Made by a program: the position numbers and the translations under genes. A stretch of DNA of 34,559 nt from Gammaproteobacteria bacterium. GTDB taxonomy: Bacteria; Gemmatimonadota; Gemmatimonadetes; Longimicrobiales; Gaopeijiaceae. Where the stretch lies: positions 1-34,559 of the forward strand of contig JAPPMM010000013.1 in the NCBI GenBank assembly GCA_028819075.1, given 5' to 3'. The notes beneath the pieces are model-generated. The model had not been told where the DNA came from and did not search any database. It saw only the letters and a program-made list of their open reading frames with translations. Shown piece by piece: positions 24,639 to 33,654 of this stretch. Position 1 is the stretch's first letter; each line of letters starts with the position of its first letter.

Positions 24639-25861
24639 TTGGACTTACGCGATTCGTGGGTCCGATCCTCTCCAATTATCCTCTCCAATTGGAGAGGATT
24701 TGGGGACCCGGAGCCGCCCCCCCGGTACGTCTCCAGAGCCTTCCTGAGCCGGTCCTCGTCGGGCCGCTGGTAGCATTTGAGGACCGTCTGGGCGGTCTTC
24801 CAGCCGCCCAGATCGCAGAGGACCTTGAGCGGCAGGTCCATGAGGTCGGAGGCGAATTTCCGCCTCAGCGAATGCCAGCCGCGCCCCCACCTGGGATCGA
24901 GTCCTGCGCGCCGCTCGGCCTTCGTCCACCAGTCGCGCGCGAGCGAGCGGCTCATGCACGCGAACGGATCCTTCGGCGCCGGCATCACGGGCGCGTCCCC
25001 GATCCCGGGGTTGTGCCTCCGCGCCTCGACCAGAACGGCCTGTGCGATGGCGGTGATCGGCGTCCGGTGCTCGTACCCCGTCTTCTCGTGCTCGCCGCGC
25101 CACCGGATCATTCGGGAGTCGAGGTCGATGTCGGACCAGCGGAGCTGGCGGATCGCCCCGATCCGGTGGCCCGTTTCGTGCGCGAGCACGAGCGCCACCC
25201 GGAACCGCCACTCCACCTCGCCGGCCACGCGGAGCAACGCCTCGTACTCGGCCTGGGTGAGCACCACCCGGGTCGGATTCTTCTCGGACGGAGCCTTGAG
25301 GCCCCGGAGCGGATTCGATTCGAGGAGAAACCTTCCCTCCTCGTCCCTCGACCGCGCAGCCCAGTTGAGGATGGCGAGCAACAGCTTGAGGTCCTGCTGG
25401 ATGGTCCGGTCGGCGGCGGGTTTGCCGCTCCGCCCCGCCTTGCCCGCGCGGCGTGCCCGGATGAAGCGGTCCCAGTCGCGCTGCGAGAGCGTCGCGGCCT
25501 TGCGGTGGCTTCCGAAGAACCGGAGGAACATCCTCATCGTGGCCCGGTCGTACTTCCGCGACCCTTTCGCCTTGGTGGGCGTCACCTCCTCACCGTAGAT
25601 TTCAAACAGCGTCTTGAGGGCGAGCGGCTCGGGCTCGGCGTCCGCGGCCACCGGCTCCGCGATCCCGGCGGCGATCTCGTCGGCTTGCTTCTTGGCCCTG
25701 GCCCAGTCGCGGTGCCTCAGCGACCTGCGCAGCTTGCGTCCGCCTTCGCGCCACTCCACCTGCATGATGCCGGATTTGGGATCGGGGAAGACCCGCACCC
25801 GGTTCCGGCCCCACTCGCCGGCGCGGTAGACGCGCCGGCCACGTTTCGTGCGTGCCATCAT
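24626..25861 (-). CDS. int: Tyrosine-recombinase integrase of ICE-R
   Basis: 411 aa, the same family as the ICE-L integrase. Catalytic features intact: HETGHRIGAIRQLRW, GWHSLRRKFASDL, LGGWKTAQTVLKCYQ. The last 25-30 residues (from about GSGSPNPLQLERI onward) have no counterpart in ICE-L. They are encoded by the palindrome region and the 3' part of tRNA-Ile, with the stop codon in the tRNA T-arm. The C-terminus of this protein is therefore set by the chromosomal attachment site. Start overlaps the stop of the Xis-like gene (ATGA on the - strand). Confidence 0.9.
24665..24699. repeat. Direct repeat plus 22-bp palindrome beside the tRNA
   Basis: ATCCTCTCCAATT occurs twice head to tail (24665-24677, 24678-24690), and the second copy continues into a perfect 22-bp palindrome (24678-24699; half-site ATCCTCTCCAA). 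It lies 27 bp beyond the tRNA within the C-terminal tail codons of the ICE-R integrase. Candidate binding site for integrase arm domain or the Xis-like protein. No T-run, so not an obvious terminator. Confidence 0.6.
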
Positions 25862-26256
25862 TCGATTCCTTTTTCGATGATGGACCGCACGATCTGCCTG
25901 TTGGAAACCTCGCGGCGCCGGGGCTTCCCCGCCAGTCGCGGCCCGCGCGGCGCGTGGGCCTTCCGGGGAAGATCCTTGAGCGCGATCCTGGGCGCGCCGG
26001 GCCGTCCGGCGTTGGGGATCTTGCCGTCGCGGACGAGGCGTCCGAGGTGGTCGGCGGAGTATCCGCTCTCGCGGGAGGCCTCGACGAGCGAGAACGTGGT
26101 CTCGTCCCGCTCGACGAGCGTGGCTTCGAGGTCGTCGGCGCAGCGCTCGATCGCGGTGGCCGGGGTCTCGCCGCCGTACCTGCGGAGCGACTTGGCCCGT
26201 CTGCGCCAGGCGGCGGGCAGGCCCTCGACGGTCGGTCGATTGGTCACGCGTTTCAT
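25858..26256 (-). CDS. Excisionase-like MerR-type HTH protein (ICE-R)
   Basis: 132-aa homologue of the ICE-L protein at 22962-23351. The HTH segment SLVEASRESGYSADHLGRL and the following VRDGKIPNAGRPGAPRIA are kept unchanged, while N-terminal and C-terminal parts differ at many positions. ATG overlaps the stop of the membrane-protein gene and its stop overlaps the integrase start, so the three are coupled. Probable directionality factor for ICE-R excision. Confidence 0.7.
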   Translation of the reverse strand: MKRVTNRPTVEGLPAAWRRRAKSLRRYGGETPATAIERCADDLEATLVERDETTFSLVEASRESGYSADHLGRLVRDGKIPNAGRPGAPRIALKDLPRKAHAPRGPRLAGKPRRREVSNRQIVRSIIEKGIE

Positions 26257-26567
26257 TCCCAGTCTCCCTCTGCGTCCCTGCGCAGCGCGTCGGCGAGGTC
26301 CCGGTCCCCGTCTCCCCGCCGTACGGACCGTTCGGCGAGATCGACGCGGCTGCCCAGGTCGGCCAGGCCCGTCGCTCGGCCGACGCCGTAGATGCCGGCG
26401 GCGACGATCATGACGGCGAACGCCGCGTGCAGTCCCGCCGCGACGCCGTGCCGGGCGAGGATGAGCGGCCAGAGCGGCGCGAGGTAGTCGAGGCGTGACC
26501 CGCCGAGCAGGAACGCCGATCCGGCGAGCGCGGCGGTGAGTCCCGCGCTGATCTTCCAGGGCTGCAT
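26253..26567 (-). CDS. Small two-span membrane protein (ICE-R)
   Basis: 104 aa, the same length as the ICE-L homologue. Starts MQPWKISAGLTAAL with ATG at 26567 (ICE-L uses TTG). Two hydrophobic segments and the charged tail SRVDLAERSVRRGDGDRDL are conserved. Function unknown. Confidence 0.7.
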   Translation of the reverse strand: MQPWKISAGLTAALAGSAFLLGGSRLDYLAPLWPLILARHGVAAGLHAAFAVMIVAAGIYGVGRATGLADLGSRVDLAERSVRRGDGDRDLADALRRDAEGDWE

Positions 26568-26586
26568 GCTGGTGGCTCCTTTGCGG

Positions 26587-27489
26587 TCAGAGTTCGACGG
26601 ACGCCGGATCGCGGTCGGCGGGCCCCCTGAGCCAGGATCCGCCGTCCCCAGACCCCAGGCCGAGCTTGCGGAGCATGCCTTGGGCGGCCGGTCCGTTGGC
26701 GTGCATGGCGAACCCGGCGGCCGCCTTGGCGCGCAGCGCCGGTTCGCGGTAGTCCCCGGATGCGACCTCGATGTTGACGCGCCCGGTTCTCCCCTCGGCG
26801 TCCTCGTACTCGATCTGCGCGTCGGGATAGAGCACCCGGTCCGCCCCGTCGAGGGGAAGCCCGAGTTCCCCGGCCTCACGTCGCCGCTCGCGGTCGGCCG
26901 CGCGGTCGCCGTTCCTCCTCCGCTCCGACTCGCTCGCTCGCGCGACGGCGCTCTTGAGTTCGGCGTCGAGTCGGACGCGGCGCACCTTGGCCCCGCGTCG
27001 GCGGAGGCGCTCCCGTTCCTCGGCGCATGCGCGGTAGACGGCGGTGTCGTGGCTGGCTTGGGCGTCGCGGATTCGGGGGATGTCGATCCGCTGCTCCCGG
27101 TCCATCCCCCGCTTGGCGGCGAGTTCGCGAGCTTCGGCCAAGCCGGCGGGCGTGAGGGTGACGATCTTGAACGGATTGCCGTTCGGCCCTGGGGCCGTGC
27201 CCTCGGTGACGAGCCCGTCCCGGATCCACGCGTCGACGGCCCGGCGAGTGGCGTAGGGATGCCCGCTGAAGCGGATCTCCGCGAGGTCGCGGTAGGAGAC
27301 CGCGCCGTGGACGCCGATGTCGGTCAGGGCCCCGGCGCAGCGTTCGGGGAAGGGGATGGACCCGCGCTTGCGGTCCGCGGCGTATTCTCGGCGGTGGCCT
27401 TTCCGCATCGGAGATCGATTGCGGCTGGGTGGCGCGGCCGGGCGCGGGTCCGGTTCGGCCGTGCGGCCGAACATCTCCCTCCCTCTCAT
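26587..27489 (-). CDS. Winged-helix protein resembling replication-relaxation family (ICE-R)
   Basis: 300 aa, identical in length to the ICE-L homologue. Conserved blocks: FPERCAGAL, DIGVHGAVS, RRAVDAWIRDGLVTE, LTPAGLAEAREL, the C-terminal LYPDAQIEYEDAEGRTGRVN and SGDYREPALRAKAAAGF. The central basic region is the most divergent. The strongest conservation lies in the C-terminal acidic/Lys block, suggesting that this is the active or binding part. Confidence 0.65.
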   Translation of the reverse strand: MRGREMFGRTAEPDPRPAAPPSRNRSPMRKGHRREYAADRKRGSIPFPERCAGALTDIGVHGAVSYRDLAEIRFSGHPYATRRAVDAWIRDGLVTEGTAPGPNGNPFKIVTLTPAGLAEARELAAKRGMDREQRIDIPRIRDAQASHDTAVYRACAEERERLRRRGAKVRRVRLDAELKSAVARASESERRRNGDRAADRERRREAGELGLPLDGADRVLYPDAQIEYEDAEGRTGRVNIEVASGDYREPALRAKAAAGFAMHANGPAAQGMLRKLGLGSGDGGSWLRGPADRDPASVEL

Positions 27490-27496
27490 CGGTCGG

Positions 27497-28531
27497 TCAG
27501 CGGCTCGGCCCGGCGCCGCGCGCCGGGGTGGGGATCTGCGGCACGTGAACGACGATCCTCTGCGGCCCCTGCGCGGGCGTGCGGACGGCCGCCACGGCGA
27601 CGGGATCGCGCGCCGCCACGCGCTCGCGGTGCCGGCCGAGCACGAAGTCGGAGATCTTCTGCGCGTCCGCGGCCGCGCGCCGGATCTCGCGCGGGTCCTC
27701 CTCAAGCGCCTGGATCCAGCCCTCGACGTAGGCCGCGCCCCGCGCCGGGTCGTGGCCGACGCCCACGCGCTCGCCGGTCATCATCGCGCTGATCTCGGCC
27801 CGCAGCTCCTCGCGGGCGTACTCCGGCGAGCCGAACCCGTTGTTGATCCCCTCGATGAGGGTGTCGCGCTTCATCCGGCTCTCGTGGCCGGTGCTGTGGC
27901 CCAGCTCGTGGAGTGCGGTCTGGTAGTAGTGGTTCGCGGACGGGAACTGGCCCCGCTCGGGCAGCACGATCTCGTCGCGCTTCATGTGGTAGTAGGCGCG
28001 GTCGCCCTGGACGTGGCGGACCGGGACGCCGACATCCTCCATGACCCGCTCGGCCTCCTGGTGCACCTTCCAGAGCGGCTCGGGCGTCGGGTTCGAGCGC
28101 TCGGGCAGCCCGTCGGCCTGCTCGGCGTTGAACACCGTGTACTGGCGCACGAACGGCGCCTTGAGCTTCTCGTAGCGGTAGACCTTCTTGCCCTCGGCGT
28201 CCCTCCTGGGCCGACCCTGCTCGTCGGTCACGGCGATCCGCTTCTTGTCCTGGAAGGAGAGGATGCGGGTGCCGCGCTCGCCCTTCCTGACCTGCCCGCC
28301 TTTGGTCTGGATCTGGCGGTAGGTGCCCCAGCGCACGTCGCCGTAGCCCTGCTCCTGCTGCACGGAGGCGAGGTGCAGGCTGTTCCCGCCCCGGTAGGAG
28401 CGGTCGGTGTCCACGTTCATGGGCATCACGCGCTCGCCCGGCGCCCACGGCTTCTGCCAGGGCGCGGTGCCCTGCCGGATCTGCTCGATGATCGCGTCGG
28501 CGAACTTGCGGTGGTATTCGTCGTGGTTCAT
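27497..28531 (-). CDS. ardC: ArdC-like antirestriction protein (ICE-R)
   Basis: 344 aa. N-terminal ArdC ssDNA-binding domain (GTAPWQKPWAPGERVMPMNV, YRGGNSLHL, VRWGTYRQIQ) and zincin domain with HELGHSTGH. Nearly the same as ICE-L ArdC through the two domains; the C-terminal tail after about residue 300 has different lengths and Pro/Arg content. ATG overlaps the stop of the small acidic gene, as in ICE-L. Confidence 0.85.
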   Translation of the reverse strand: MNHDEYHRKFADAIIEQIRQGTAPWQKPWAPGERVMPMNVDTDRSYRGGNSLHLASVQQEQGYGDVRWGTYRQIQTKGGQVRKGERGTRILSFQDKKRIAVTDEQGRPRRDAEGKKVYRYEKLKAPFVRQYTVFNAEQADGLPERSNPTPEPLWKVHQEAERVMEDVGVPVRHVQGDRAYYHMKRDEIVLPERGQFPSANHYYQTALHELGHSTGHESRMKRDTLIEGINNGFGSPEYAREELRAEISAMMTGERVGVGHDPARGAAYVEGWIQALEEDPREIRRAAADAQKISDFVLGRHRERVAARDPVAVAAVRTPAQGPQRIVVHVPQIPTPARGAGPSR

Positions 28532-28734
28532 GCGTCCACCTCCTCGCCGGCGGCGCCGTGCGGGTCGTCCCAGGCGGCGGCGATCTCGTCCTCGTCGCCT
28601 ACGTCCTCGGGGAAGAGGCCGTACTGCTCGGCCAGGAAGGCGTCGACTTCGAGCGTGTCGCCGCTGTCGCGGGCGAGTTCGCGGTCGAAGTCCTCGAACG
28701 TCTTGACTCGGATGGTCCGGTCGATGCCTCTCAT
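28528..28734 (-). CDS. Small acidic conserved ICE protein (ICE-R)
   Basis: 68-aa homologue of 20470-20667; the first 30 residues are identical as read. It differs mainly by DAFLAEQ versus DDYLAKE and a 3-residue insertion near the C-terminus. Same strong Shine-Dalgarno and the same overlaps with virB11 and ardC. Conservation of such a short reading frame between diverged elements supports a real protein. Confidence 0.75.
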   Translation of the reverse strand: MRGIDRTIRVKTFEDFDRELARDSGDTLEVDAFLAEQYGLFPEDVGDEDEIAAAWDDPHGAAGEEVDA

Positions 28735-29708
28735 GCGTTCACCTCCTTCGGTGGTTGGGTGGTCCATGTCGGTTCCGTGATCCAGCGGCCGGTGGCCGCG
28801 TCGTAGCCGCGCACTTCGAGCGCCTCTTCGACGAACCGGCGCCCGTCGCGGCGGGTCACGTGCAGCACGAGCGCGATGCCGTCGACGACGCCCCGGCAGG
28901 TGACCTCCCAGGGCAGCGCGTCGCCGGCCTGCATGGCGCAGCTGGCGAGTCGCGAGAGCGCGGAACGCGCGTTGTTGGCGTGGATGGTCGTGAGGGACCC
29001 GCCGTGCCCGGTGTTGAGGGCTTGCAAGAGGTCGGCGGCCTCGCCGCCCCGGACCTCGCCGACGACGATGTGGTCGGGCCGGTGGCGGAGCGCGTGGCGC
29101 ACCAGGTCGCGGATCGAGACGGGCGTGTCGTGGGTGGCTCCGGCCTCGAACCGGAGGCAGTTGGCGCGGTCGATCCGGAGTTCGAGCGTGTCCTCGATGG
29201 CGACGATCCGCTCGTCCTCGGGCAGGAGTTCGATCAGCGCGTTCAGGAGCGTGGTCTTGCCCGAGCCGGTGCCGCCGGAGACGAGGATGTTCCGGCGCGC
29301 CGCAAGCGTGGCCCGGGCGGCCTGGAGCGCCTCTTCCGGGAGCGAGCTCATGCGGACGAGATCCTCGGCCGTGAACGCCCGGCCCCCGAACCTGCGTATG
29401 GTGATCGCGACCTCGGGGCTCGCGGGTGGCGTGCAGATCGCGACCCGCGATCCGTCCTCCAGCCGGGCGTCGAGGATGGGCCGGGCGGCGGGATCGAGCC
29501 CGAGCGGCCGGGCGATGTGGATCGCCGCTCGGTGGAGCCATGCCGCGGTGAGCCCGGGCGCGTCGTGGGGCTCCAGCGTCCCGGCGCGCTCGACCCAGAC
29601 GTTCGCGGGTCCGTTGATCATGATCTCGGAGACCCCGGGATCTTCGAGTAGACCCTCCAACCCCGGAAGGAACGGGACGAGGTGGCCGACGCCGCTGGCG
29701 CGCTTCAT
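28731..29708 (-). CDS. virB11: VirB11/TrbB traffic ATPase (ICE-R)
   Basis: 325 aa. Walker A GGTGSGKT, Asp box AIEDTLEL, Walker B VVGEVRGGEAAD and His box GHGGSLTTIHANN all intact. Differs from ICE-L mainly in the N-terminal domain and around the substitution of HDTP for LSETP (one residue shorter). ATG overlaps the virD4 stop. Confidence 0.92.
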   Translation of the reverse strand: MKRASGVGHLVPFLPGLEGLLEDPGVSEIMINGPANVWVERAGTLEPHDAPGLTAAWLHRAAIHIARPLGLDPAARPILDARLEDGSRVAICTPPASPEVAITIRRFGGRAFTAEDLVRMSSLPEEALQAARATLAARRNILVSGGTGSGKTTLLNALIELLPEDERIVAIEDTLELRIDRANCLRFEAGATHDTPVSIRDLVRHALRHRPDHIVVGEVRGGEAADLLQALNTGHGGSLTTIHANNARSALSRLASCAMQAGDALPWEVTCRGVVDGIALVLHVTRRDGRRFVEEALEVRGYDAATGRWITEPTWTTQPPKEVNA

Positions 29709-31741
29709 ATCCGCCCCTCCTCGCGCTGCCGCCAGTAGCCCTGGGTCCTGAGCAGGTAGTGGGGCTTCAGGTAGACGCGCCGCGCCGGGAGCGACTTGAC
29801 GCCGTCGTACGGGAGGCAGATCGCCTGATAGTTGGCGAGCAGCCCGAACTGACGCGGGGTGAACACCGGCTCCCGCTGTTGCCGGAACGACTTGCTCGCC
29901 CCGAGCTGGCCGTCGCCGCCCCCGGCCCGGCCGGACAGGAGCGAGAACTCGGGCTTGTTCGAGGTCTCGGTGAACGTATAGGACGCCTGCGTCTTCTTGA
30001 CGTCGCCGCACATTTCGGACGCGATCTTGGCCGACGCGTCGTCGGAGAGCGACAGGAAGATCCGGGTGCGGAGCGTCTGGACGAGCGTGCGCCACGCCTC
30101 CCCCGACGGGAGCACGGAGCGGAGCGAGGAGATCGACTGCGTGGCGACGATGGGGATGCAGCGGCACTGCCGCGTGAGCGCGAACGCCTTCTCGTCGCCC
30201 GAGGGGTCGTCCTGCCCTACGGTGGCGAACGCTTGATACTCGTCACAGATGAACACGGCGGGCCGCATGTAGCGGCCGGGGCGGCGGGCCGCCTCGGCGG
30301 GTCTTCGGAGCAGCGCCTGCATCCACGCGTTCTTGAGCAGCACGCCGATGGCGCGTGCCAAGGCCGGGTTCGCCCCGGCTGGCATGTTGAGCGCCAGCAC
30401 CTTGCCGCCCTCGATCAGGTCGGCGAGCGGCGGCAGCCTGCGCCGGAGTCCCGGGATGGGCTGCACGTCCGGGACCTCCTCTCCTTCGTCTCCGTCCGTC
30501 CGTGCGTCTGGGGGGTCGTCCTTCGGCGGCGGCGGGCAGAACACGCGCGCCACGTCCGGCTGATCGAAGAGCGACAGGAACACCGAGATGCCTTCGACGA
30601 TCGAGGTGCGGAGCTTGGCGTCGAGCTTCGTCCAGTCGTGCCGGTACCATCGCTCGACGGCCTCGACCTGCTCGGCGTACTCGCGTCCCGCCCCGCTTCC
30701 CACCGGCTCCGTGGCGCACTCGACCTTCAACTCCGCGAGAAGCGCCGCGCGTTCCGGATCGAGGGGACACGCCACCGTGTCGCTGCCGGGCGCCATGTCC
30801 CAGTCCCAGTCGCCGAGCGCCTTCCGGTGCTTGGTGAGAACCTTGGCGGCGATGACAACTCGCATGGGGCACCGCCGAAGCGCCTCGGCCTTCGCCTCCC
30901 CGATCTTCCGGGCGAACAACTCCGCCTCGACCGTGCAGCGGTAGATGTCGCGGAGCGTGACCCAGCCGCCCGGCAGGAGCCGGTGCAGCTCGACGATCCA
31001 GCGAACGAGGTTCGTGTAGGCCTGCTGCCAGAACGGTTCGCGGGACTTGCCGAAGAGCTGGTTGATGAGCGACGCGACGCTGTACGCCATCGAGTAGGAA
31101 TCGAGCAGCGGATCGTCGAGCGGGTTCCACTGCCAAGCCCCCCCGAGCCCGATTTCGAGGTAGTCGTCCTCGCGCCCGGCCTCGCCCAGGATGCGCCGGA
31201 CCTGGTGACAGAAGTCCCCTTTGACCTCCAGCACGAGCGCGCCCGCGCGGCGGTCGGCATCTTCGGCCTGCCAGGTGAGCAGCTGCCGCGCGAACGGGTA
31301 CATGCAGGCCGTCGTCTTGCCGGTGCCGACCGCCCCGACGACGAGCACGCCGGTGTAGAGTCCCCTCTCGGGAACGACGAGCCAGGAGGGCCGGTCGCAT
31401 TCCCGGGCAACGGTCGGGTGGTGCAGTTCCCCGACGACGAGCGACGGCGCGTCGTCCCCGGGCGAGTTCGGCCAGGCGGGCAGCCTGCCCCGGTTCCGGC
31501 GCATCGCGAGCGGCTCCAGCCAGACCCGCGAGACCGAGCGCATCACGTTGCCGGCCAGGACGACGGCCGCGCCGGGCGCTAGGTAGTACCACGCGCGGAT
31601 CGCCGCATGGATGCCCGGATCGTTCTGGGCGATCAGGTCGAGAAACGGGTTGCCGCCGACGGGCGGAAACGGCGCGAGCAACGCGCGCGCGGCGGTCGCC
31701 GCCAGGGCCGCCCCGGTGAGGACGAGCGTCCACGGCTTCAT
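29705..31741 (-). CDS. virD4: VirD4/TraG coupling protein (ICE-R)
   Basis: 678 aa starting at ATG 31741 (MKPWTLVL), which overlaps the stop of the upstream 100-codon frame. Walker A GAVGTGKTTACMYPF, EVKGDFCHQVRRI, Walker B VFICDEYQAFATVGQDDP. The acidic insert before the IPGLRRRLPPL motif is longer than in ICE-L, and N-terminal membrane segments differ, while the motor domain is strongly conserved. Predicted inner-membrane hexameric DNA pump. Confidence 0.9.
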   Translation of the reverse strand: MKPWTLVLTGAALAATAARALLAPFPPVGGNPFLDLIAQNDPGIHAAIRAWYYLAPGAAVVLAGNVMRSVSRVWLEPLAMRRNRGRLPAWPNSPGDDAPSLVVGELHHPTVARECDRPSWLVVPERGLYTGVLVVGAVGTGKTTACMYPFARQLLTWQAEDADRRAGALVLEVKGDFCHQVRRILGEAGREDDYLEIGLGGAWQWNPLDDPLLDSYSMAYSVASLINQLFGKSREPFWQQAYTNLVRWIVELHRLLPGGWVTLRDIYRCTVEAELFARKIGEAKAEALRRCPMRVVIAAKVLTKHRKALGDWDWDMAPGSDTVACPLDPERAALLAELKVECATEPVGSGAGREYAEQVEAVERWYRHDWTKLDAKLRTSIVEGISVFLSLFDQPDVARVFCPPPPKDDPPDARTDGDEGEEVPDVQPIPGLRRRLPPLADLIEGGKVLALNMPAGANPALARAIGVLLKNAWMQALLRRPAEAARRPGRYMRPAVFICDEYQAFATVGQDDPSGDEKAFALTRQCRCIPIVATQSISSLRSVLPSGEAWRTLVQTLRTRIFLSLSDDASAKIASEMCGDVKKTQASYTFTETSNKPEFSLLSGRAGGGDGQLGASKSFRQQREPVFTPRQFGLLANYQAICLPYDGVKSLPARRVYLKPHYLLRTQGYWRQREEGRI

Positions 31742-32040
31742 CGGCCGGACACCCTTCCCGGAGGGATCCCTGGCGCTGGAGCGACCCGTCGAGGCGGGGG
31801 GGCGAGTTGTGAAAACACGCTCGGCCCTACGCCGCACCGAGCCCTCGGCGAGGCGGGTCGCTCCAGCCACGGCCCCCGTGGCCCGTCCGGCGTCGGGCCG
31901 GCGGGCCGCGGTGCCGCAAGACGCCACCGCGCAAGCGGATGGACGGAAGGCCGCATGTGAATCGCCGGGGGCCGGATTCGTGAAACGACCCCCCGCGTCG
32001 TTTTCACGCCGCGGTTCGGCATTGCGAGCCCTCCGCTCAT
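31738..32040 (-). CDS. Possible 100-aa Arg/Pro-rich protein (ICE-R)
   Basis: Counterpart of 17173-17472. ATG at 32038-32040 overlaps the upstream stop, and the TGA overlaps the virD4 ATG. Shared GVKTTRGVVSRIR block near the N-terminus and IPPGRVS at the C-terminus; the rest differs at many residues. Same reservations as for the ICE-L copy: the block that is unchanged at DNA level coincides with an inverted repeat. Confidence 0.4.
   Translation of the reverse strand: MSGGLAMPNRGVKTTRGVVSRIRPPAIHMRPSVHPLARWRLAAPRPAGPTPDGPRGPWLERPASPRARCGVGPSVFSQLAPPPRRVAPAPGIPPGRVSGR
31775..32007. promoter_or_regulatory. Inverted-repeat cluster upstream of virD4: candidate oriT or structured RNA (ICE-R)
   Basis: Hairpin A at 31980-32007 (identical to ICE-L), hairpin B at 31880-31907 with changed loop, long-range repeat C as GCTGGAGCGACCCG (31775-31788) with CGGGTCGCTCCAGC (31854-31867), and the GTTTTCAC counterpart. 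In repeat C one G-C pair of ICE-L is T-A here, changed on both arms, and one extra pair is added. Pairing is thus kept while sequence changes. Confidence 0.5.
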
Positions 32041-32969
32041 CGGTAGCGGACCCTTGCGAGGCGCTCGGTCCGCCAAGCGGCCCCGCGGTCGATCGATCCG
32101 CGCCCGCCCCGCCGGCGCGCCTGCTCCTCCAGCGCGACGCTGCGCTTCAGCGCCGCCTGGAGGCCGCCGAACTCCTCGAGGATGTGGACCGCGCCCTTGA
32201 GGATCGCCCGCTCGATCCGGGCGAGCTCCTCGGCCGCCCCGGCTTCGGGCTCGGCGGGACCGCCGGGCTCGGACCATCCTCGCGTCACCCGCCGCGCCCG
32301 GTCGAGCTCCCGCGCGGTGCGCGCGACGGCCACGACCTCGACCGACCGGCCAAGTCCCCGGAGCGCGCGCCAGAGCCCGCGGTGCGCCCGGCCCCACGAA
32401 CGGAGCGCCGTCGAGGTCTCGTGGCCCGGATCGGTGTAGACGAACAGAGCGCGGGCCGAGTCGAGCGCGACCGGCAGCTTCACGGGGAAGTAGCGGCGGG
32501 TGGTGCGGGCGGCGCCCCGGTACACGCGCACGGGCAGCAGCGAGCGTTCGATGCCGAGCGCCTCGAACGCGGACACCTTCTCCTGCTCCGTGGGGAGCCA
32601 GGGCAGGTCCGTGTGCTCGATCACGTAGTCGAGCGACAGCAGGCGGCGCAGAAGCACTTCGGTCGAAGCGCCGCGGCGGTGGCGGATGTGCTCGGCTCCG
32701 AGCGCCCGGTAGACCGGGCGGGCGAAGATCCGGCCGACCCGGCCCATGCCGGCGACGCCGGGCTCCGTCTCCTCGCTCGCGACGCGCTCAGCGATCAGGG
32801 CGTGGACGCCGCGCCGGACCTGTTCCGGGTGCGCGCCCATGAACCGCGCCCACTGCGCGCGGGTGAACACGCCGCTGTGGAGACACACGAGCGCGACCCA
32901 TTCGGCCTTCCTGCCCGTCCAGCCGAAGGCTTCGAGCGCCTTCTCGCGGCCCTTGAGATGCGCGATCAT
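32037..32969 (-). CDS. Conserved ICE protein of unknown function (ICE-R)
   Basis: 310 aa, the same length as the ICE-L homologue at 16244-17176. Conserved throughout the winged-helix-like N-terminus (LKGREKALEAFGWTGRKAEW, LVCLHSGVFTRAQ) and the middle (ALGAEHIRHRRGASTEVL, YFPVKLPVALDS). The region at about 230-250 varies. Overlaps virB8 upstream and the 100-codon frame downstream, as in ICE-L. Confidence 0.65.
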   Translation of the reverse strand: MIAHLKGREKALEAFGWTGRKAEWVALVCLHSGVFTRAQWARFMGAHPEQVRRGVHALIAERVASEETEPGVAGMGRVGRIFARPVYRALGAEHIRHRRGASTEVLLRRLLSLDYVIEHTDLPWLPTEQEKVSAFEALGIERSLLPVRVYRGAARTTRRYFPVKLPVALDSARALFVYTDPGHETSTALRSWGRAHRGLWRALRGLGRSVEVVAVARTARELDRARRVTRGWSEPGGPAEPEAGAAEELARIERAILKGAVHILEEFGGLQAALKRSVALEEQARRRGGRGSIDRGAAWRTERLARVRYR

Positions 32970-33637
32970 CGCTCGTCTCCCGTCACGAGCGCCCGGTCGG
33001 CCCGCATGTAGGTGACGAGGAGCCCCATCGGGTTGTGCACGACCAGCTCCGTAGGGATCGAATCTAGGAACTCGAACCGGAGGCTGAGCGACCAGCGTTC
33101 GCGCCGAAGCTCCTGTTCGCCCCTCAGGTGCACGAGGTCGAAGTCGGCCGTCGCGCCGTGCGGCGGCTCGGGCGCGGGGTGGATGCGGAGCACGACCTGC
33201 TCGACCTCGGTCTCGGTGTCGGCGGTCCCCGCCGCCACGCTCGCGACCTCCGCGCCGTCCCTCTGGAACGCCGCGTTCGCCAGGTCCGTCGACAGGAACC
33301 GGAGGCTGCGGGTCCAGTGCTCCTCGACGGTCGCGCGGCGGCGCGAGTGGAAGTCGTGGACGAACCGGTTCAGGAAGTATTTTGTCGTCGCATCGAGCGG
33401 ATCGGCCTGGACGGTCGCGGCCTCGTAGGCCAGCGCCTCGGCCCGGCCCACCTCATCCACGCGGACGACGATGGGCTTGGGCGGCTCCGCGCCAGCTATG
33501 CGCAGCAGCACGAGGACGCCGAGCACGATGCTCGCGGAAAGGAAGATCAGGATCGTCCTGAGCTTCCGGTTCGCCTGCACGGCCTCGCCCCAGATCTCGG
33601 CGTACTCGCGGCCCGCGTCACGGTCTCGTTTCATCAT
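32966..33637 (-). CDS. virB8: VirB8/TrbF-like assembly factor (ICE-R)
   Basis: 223 aa from ATG 33637 (MMKRDRDAGREYAEIW), with AAGGAG upstream. One membrane segment after NRKLRTILIFLSASIVLGV, then the NTF2-like periplasmic domain (TKYFLNRFVHDFHSRRRATV, SLSLRFEFLDS). The C-terminal third before the last strand is more diverged from ICE-L than the N-terminal part. Stop overlaps the 310-aa gene. Confidence 0.8.
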   Translation of the reverse strand: MMKRDRDAGREYAEIWGEAVQANRKLRTILIFLSASIVLGVLVLLRIAGAEPPKPIVVRVDEVGRAEALAYEAATVQADPLDATTKYFLNRFVHDFHSRRRATVEEHWTRSLRFLSTDLANAAFQRDGAEVASVAAGTADTETEVEQVVLRIHPAPEPPHGATADFDLVHLRGEQELRRERWSLSLRFEFLDSIPTELVVHNPMGLLVTYMRADRALVTGDER

Positions 33638-33654
33638 CGGTGTCTCCTTGGGGC

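Noticed and set aside
24656-26413. 585-codon + strand frame opposite the ICE-R integrase and Xis-like gene
   Set aside because: Antisense shadow; the - strand carries intact integrase catalytic motifs.
29759-31582. 607-codon open frame opposite ICE-R virD4
   Set aside because: Same explanation; virD4 on the - strand has all coupling-protein motifs.
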